This document shows, piece after piece, positions 8,640 to 10,601 of a DNA stretch of 10,601 bases. Made by a program: the position numbers and the translations under genes. The stretch is from Larix sibirica (taxonomy: Eukaryota > Streptophyta > Pinopsida > Pinales > Pinaceae). The notes beneath the pieces were generated by a model. The model made no database searches, was not told the origin of the DNA, and worked only from the letters and a program-made list of their open reading frames with translations. The stretch's first letter is position 1, and each line of letters starts with the position of its first letter. The stretch lies in NCBI GenBank assembly GCA_004151065.3, contig NWUY0300016251.1, forward strand, positions 46,224 to 56,824. The letters run 5' to 3'.

Positions 8640-8890
8640 GGAATGTTCACTACCAAGGAAGCCTATACTCTCCAGAATAAGCCGATAAACTAAACAGTTG
8701 ACAGTACCTGGAAACATCTATGGGCTGCCAAATTTTGGGTGAAAATCACCCTTTTTCTTTGGCTAATTCTGAAAGGAAAAATCCTAACTTGGGATAATAT
8801 TTTGAAGCGTGGTTTTGATGGTCCCTCCATATGTGTCCTGTGTAGGAATCAAAATGAAACCATAGCGCATCTGTTGGATGGCTGTGTTTT
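8640..8890 (+). other. ORF2 zf-RVT-like zinc-binding region
   Basis: This matches the cysteine-rich region that follows the reverse transcriptase in plant LINEs (zf-RVT type). It starts with F-T-T-K-E-A-Y, goes through W-K-H-L-W-A-A-K and L-F-L-W-L, and ends in C-V-L-C (Cys codons 8832 and 8841), E-T-I-A-H-L (His 8868) and G-C-V-F-A (Cys 8883). This gives a C-X2-C...H-X4-C ligand set, complete in this copy. TAA 8691 interrupts the N-terminal part. The usual W-x-x-I-W-x-x-x-x-P-P-K phrase is recognisable but altered (the PPK position reads F-W-V-K). It probably helps hold RNA or DNA; this role is not proven for the family. Confidence 0.85.
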
Positions 8891-9281
8891 TGCGTCTACT
8901 CTCTTGGATGAGGGAGATACTCTTTTTCGCATGACTGATAGAGTTAGGAATGAACCTGCTGAAAGGATTAAAATGTGGCAAGCCAAACCTTTCCAAGGAA
9001 GAATTCTTAATAGGATCTGGCAGCTCTTCCCAGTGTTTATCATGTGGGAAATCTGGAAGGAGCGTAACAAAAGGATATTTACTAGTAAGAGTAATAACTG
9101 GAAGACTGTATGGGGGAACATACAGCGGGGTATTACTTAAACACTTCAACTAACTTTATGGACTGAACAGGATATGAAAATCCTGGATAGTGAGTTGAGA
9201 ATTCTTAAAACCTAGAATATCACTAAGCTTCCCCGTCATATTAGTTGTATCCATTCCAGTCACCTGACTACTAATAGCTCG

Positions 9282-9710
9282 ATGGTGTGGTCTCGGCCGC
9301 TGCAGGGATGGATGAACCTGAATTTTGATGGCGCATCTAAGGGGAATACGGGAATGGCAGGCTATGGTGGGGTTATTCGGAATGATCAGGGCAAGGTCGT
9401 TTACAGTTACTTTGGGCACCTGGGTCGTGAAACGAATAATGTCACAAAGTGTGAAGCCATGTTGCATGGATTGTGCATGGCTACCAGACGTGGCATGAAA
9501 TGTTTAATTGTGGAGGGAGACTCGAAAATGCTGATTCAGATTGCCATTAATCTACTTAACGGGGCTCGGGTGGAAAAGCTAGCTCAGTCGTGGAGGATGG
9601 CATGGAGAGTGACATGTCTTAGCCAGCTCATCAAGTCCATTACCTCTATCACCTTCCAGCATGTTAGACGTAGTGCTAATTGTTTGGTTGATGTGTTAGC
9701 TAATCATGGT
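9282..9710 (+). other. ORF2 RNase H domain, stop-free
   Basis: An RNase H1-like domain (RVT_3 type) removes RNA from the RNA/DNA hybrid after cDNA synthesis. The four catalytic acids are visible: Asp in L-N-F-D-G-A-S (about 9327), Glu in K-C-E-A-M-L-H-G-L (about 9453), Asp in V-E-G-D-S-K (about 9519) and Asp in C-L-V-D-V-L-A-N-H (about 9690). The upstream H-V-R-R-S-A-N phrase is also kept. The frame is open from 9216, after TAG 9213, to TAG 9891, about 225 codons, the longest uninterrupted run in ORF2 near a domain. The usual second phrase G-N-T/P-G-x-A-G-Y-G-G is intact. The final ~60 codons (9710-9890) match no motif I know. Confidence 0.92.
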
Positions 9711-9873
9711 GCATGCGCTCTTAATGGTGGATGGGATGGGAATGCTTTGGATATTCTGTCGGAATCATGTCGGAAAAAATGTATGACGATCGCTGATAGC
9801 GACCGGGGTGATGTGGAACCCGTGGCTGGCGACAGCAGAGCTCGGTTTCCCGATAATCTGGTGGTTTTGACTG

Positions 9874-10601
9874 ATGGTTTTCCAGCAACCTAGCTTTATG
9901 TGCCATAGTTTGGATCTCCGTAGATCTCCCTTCATCGGTTATTATTGTGTCATGAACTTAGAGCATGAGAATAGTATGGTAGCCTGGTTTCTCACGTATC
10001 TGATGGGCCATATGGAGAAGGAGTTTGAGCGTATGACGAGAGCAGAGGACATGGAGAATTATGATAGAGGCTGGGTTATTATGATAGACTTAATGAATCA
10101 GGGTGGTAGCCTCTGTTTAAATTCTGAGGCCTGGAACATCATTTACACTTGTAATTACAGTCTTGGTATTGTTGATATCCTGCTGAGTGTTTGGTTTTCT
10201 AATTGGGTAGTGTAGGGTGATAAATTGGGTATTGAGAGTATGCCGCTAAGGGGGAGACCCACCAAGAGGGGGAGACGGGATCGTAGTGAGACAAGCAATG
10301 GGGAAAGGGGGAGTGGTGTTCAATTTGGTCCGAGTAAGGATCAGTGGAATGCGGCAGCAACTGCTCTTTTCTATCGTCGTTACTTCCCTCAGGAGGTGCA
10401 GGTGGCTGTGGATAATGTTGAAGCTGATATGTGGAGGAGGGTTTGTGCACAGGAGGTGCCAACTGAGGTAATTTCATTGTCTAATTGGATCCAGGACCCC
10501 GACAACACAAGGGGCCGTATGGCCCTCTATAACCGGGTTGTGGCCATGCTTTGGGTCACTAAAGCCCTTATTGCAAAGGTGACAGAAACTCATGTGGATA
10601 T
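9874..10601 (+). pseudogene. Unrecognised ORF after ORF2, one stop, runs off window
   Basis: This reading frame begins at ATG 9874, just after TGA 9868-9870 in the same frame, and overlaps the end of ORF2 by 20 bases in another frame. It is open for 113 codons to TAG 10213 and then, in the same frame, for 128 more codons to the window edge with no stop. ATG 9952 is an alternative start. The first part is Met- and acid-rich (H-M-E-K-E-F-E-R-M-T-R, A-E-D-M-E-N-Y-D-R-G) and ends in a hydrophobic run near I-V-D-I-L-L-S-V-W-F. The second part opens with a basic R-G-R-P-T-K-R-G-R-R-D-R stretch followed by W-N-A-A-A-T-A-L-F-Y-R-R-Y-F-P. I do not recognise the family. It may be a third LINE ORF, an ORF2 extension shifted by one base, or a neighbouring gene. 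One stop in ~730 bp matches the decay seen in ORF2. Confidence 0.55.
10249..10284 (+). other. Basic AT-hook-like motif in the third ORF
   Basis: The frame reads R-G-R-P-T-K-R-G-R-R-D-R. A 10-base exact direct repeat, agggggagac, at 10249-10258 and 10267-10276 underlies the two R-G-R units, spaced 18 bp (six codons). R-G-R-P flanked by basic residues resembles an AT-hook minor-groove binding core; it could equally be a nuclear localisation signal or an RNA-binding patch. The function is inferred from this short motif only. Confidence 0.45.

Larger units (their letters stand above)
5515..9893 (+). pseudogene. LINE ORF2 polyprotein (EN-RT-RNase H), broken
   Basis: ORF2 supplies the enzymes for target-primed reverse transcription. 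Starting from ATG 5515, the reading is in one frame to about 7458, then shifted by a one-base deletion (7459-7461), then in one frame to TAG 9891. With that base restored it is about 1,460 codons, a normal length for a plant L1 ORF2 with RNase H. Premature stops are TAG 5668, TGA 5950, TAG 6589, TAG 6718, TAA 7138, TGA 7267, TAG 7539, TGA 7899, TAG 8208, TGA 8631, TAA 8691, TAA 9138 and TAG 9213. Domain order is endonuclease, a Lys/Glu-rich linker (about 6355-6590), reverse transcriptase, zf-RVT-like region and RNase H. No functional full-length protein can be made. Confidence 0.95.
4025..10601 (+). mobile_element. Degenerate L1-clade LINE, 3' end not reached
   Basis: A non-LTR retrotransposon in plus orientation occupies the right part of the window. 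The order is 5' UTR, ORF1 (DUF4283-like domain and zinc knuckle), ORF2 (endonuclease, reverse transcriptase, zf-RVT-like region, RNase H), then further coding-like sequence to the window edge. This order is typical of plant L1 elements; the C-terminal RNase H is carried by several plant L1 lineages. The left boundary is placed where the extreme AT-rich block gives way to balanced composition and is uncertain by tens of bases. No poly(A) tail is seen before 10601. Numerous stops and at least one certain frameshift make this an old, non-autonomous copy. No LTR, integrase or protease is present, which excludes an LTR element. Confidence 0.93.

Noticed and set aside
8784-9467. Several minus-strand frames of 90-121 codons opposite the zf-RVT-like and RNase H parts
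   Set aside because: They mirror the plus-strand ORF2 frame, which has the diagnostic motifs.
10199-10477. 92-codon Pro/His/Ser-rich minus-strand frame
   Set aside because: It mirrors the G-rich plus-strand third ORF, which is open much farther and runs off the window in a single frame.

Overview
The window looks like nuclear DNA of a seed plant. The large element on its right is an L1-clade LINE of the plant type: an ORF1 with a DUF4283-like domain and a degenerate zinc knuckle, then an ORF2 with AP endonuclease, reverse transcriptase, a zf-RVT-type zinc-binding region and a C-terminal RNase H. The left side is AT-rich, gene-poor sequence with diverged duplications. A conifer or another large, repeat-rich plant genome would fit, but the sequence alone does not prove it. 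There is no sign of bacterial gene organisation: no operons, ribosome binding sites, CRISPR or tRNA/rRNA genes.

Layout. Bases 1 to about 4020 are non-coding. They hold a diverged pair of ~320 bp repeats 752 bp apart (512-832 and 1266-1586; the only ambiguous base, N at 1264, sits 2 bp before the second copy). They also hold a weak candidate terminal exon (2141-2253), a 25 bp exact direct repeat (2605-2629 and 2667-2691), a ~70-75 bp duplication at 102 bp spacing (3319-3494), and a very AT-rich block (3700-4020) with a 22 bp tandem duplication. The rest is plain AT-rich sequence.

From about 4025 the composition becomes coding-like and a single plus-strand LINE runs to the right edge, so more than 6.5 kb is present and the 3' end is not reached. 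ORF1 (about 4093-5515) is broken by two stops and two inferred shifts. ORF2 (5515-9893) carries 13 premature stops and a one-base deletion in the reverse transcriptase. The inferred ORF1 stop and the ORF2 start overlap as TGATG. The reverse transcriptase has also lost the first Asp of its catalytic pair (F-V-N-D instead of F-A/V-D-D). The RNase H segment is the longest stop-free domain and keeps its D-E-D-D residues. The copy cannot move by itself.

The most unusual part is at the right end. Overlapping the ORF2 end by 20 bases, another plus-strand reading frame starts (ATG 9874) and runs off the window at 10601 with only one in-frame stop (TAG 10213). It encodes at least about 240 codons, including a basic, AT-hook-like R-G-R-P / R-G-R-R stretch. 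I do not recognise this protein. It may be a third ORF of the LINE, an extension of ORF2, or part of an adjacent gene or element.

The parts of the LINE would normally work together. ORF1 binds the transcript, the ORF2 endonuclease nicks target DNA, the reverse transcriptase copies the RNA from that nick, and RNase H removes RNA from the hybrid.
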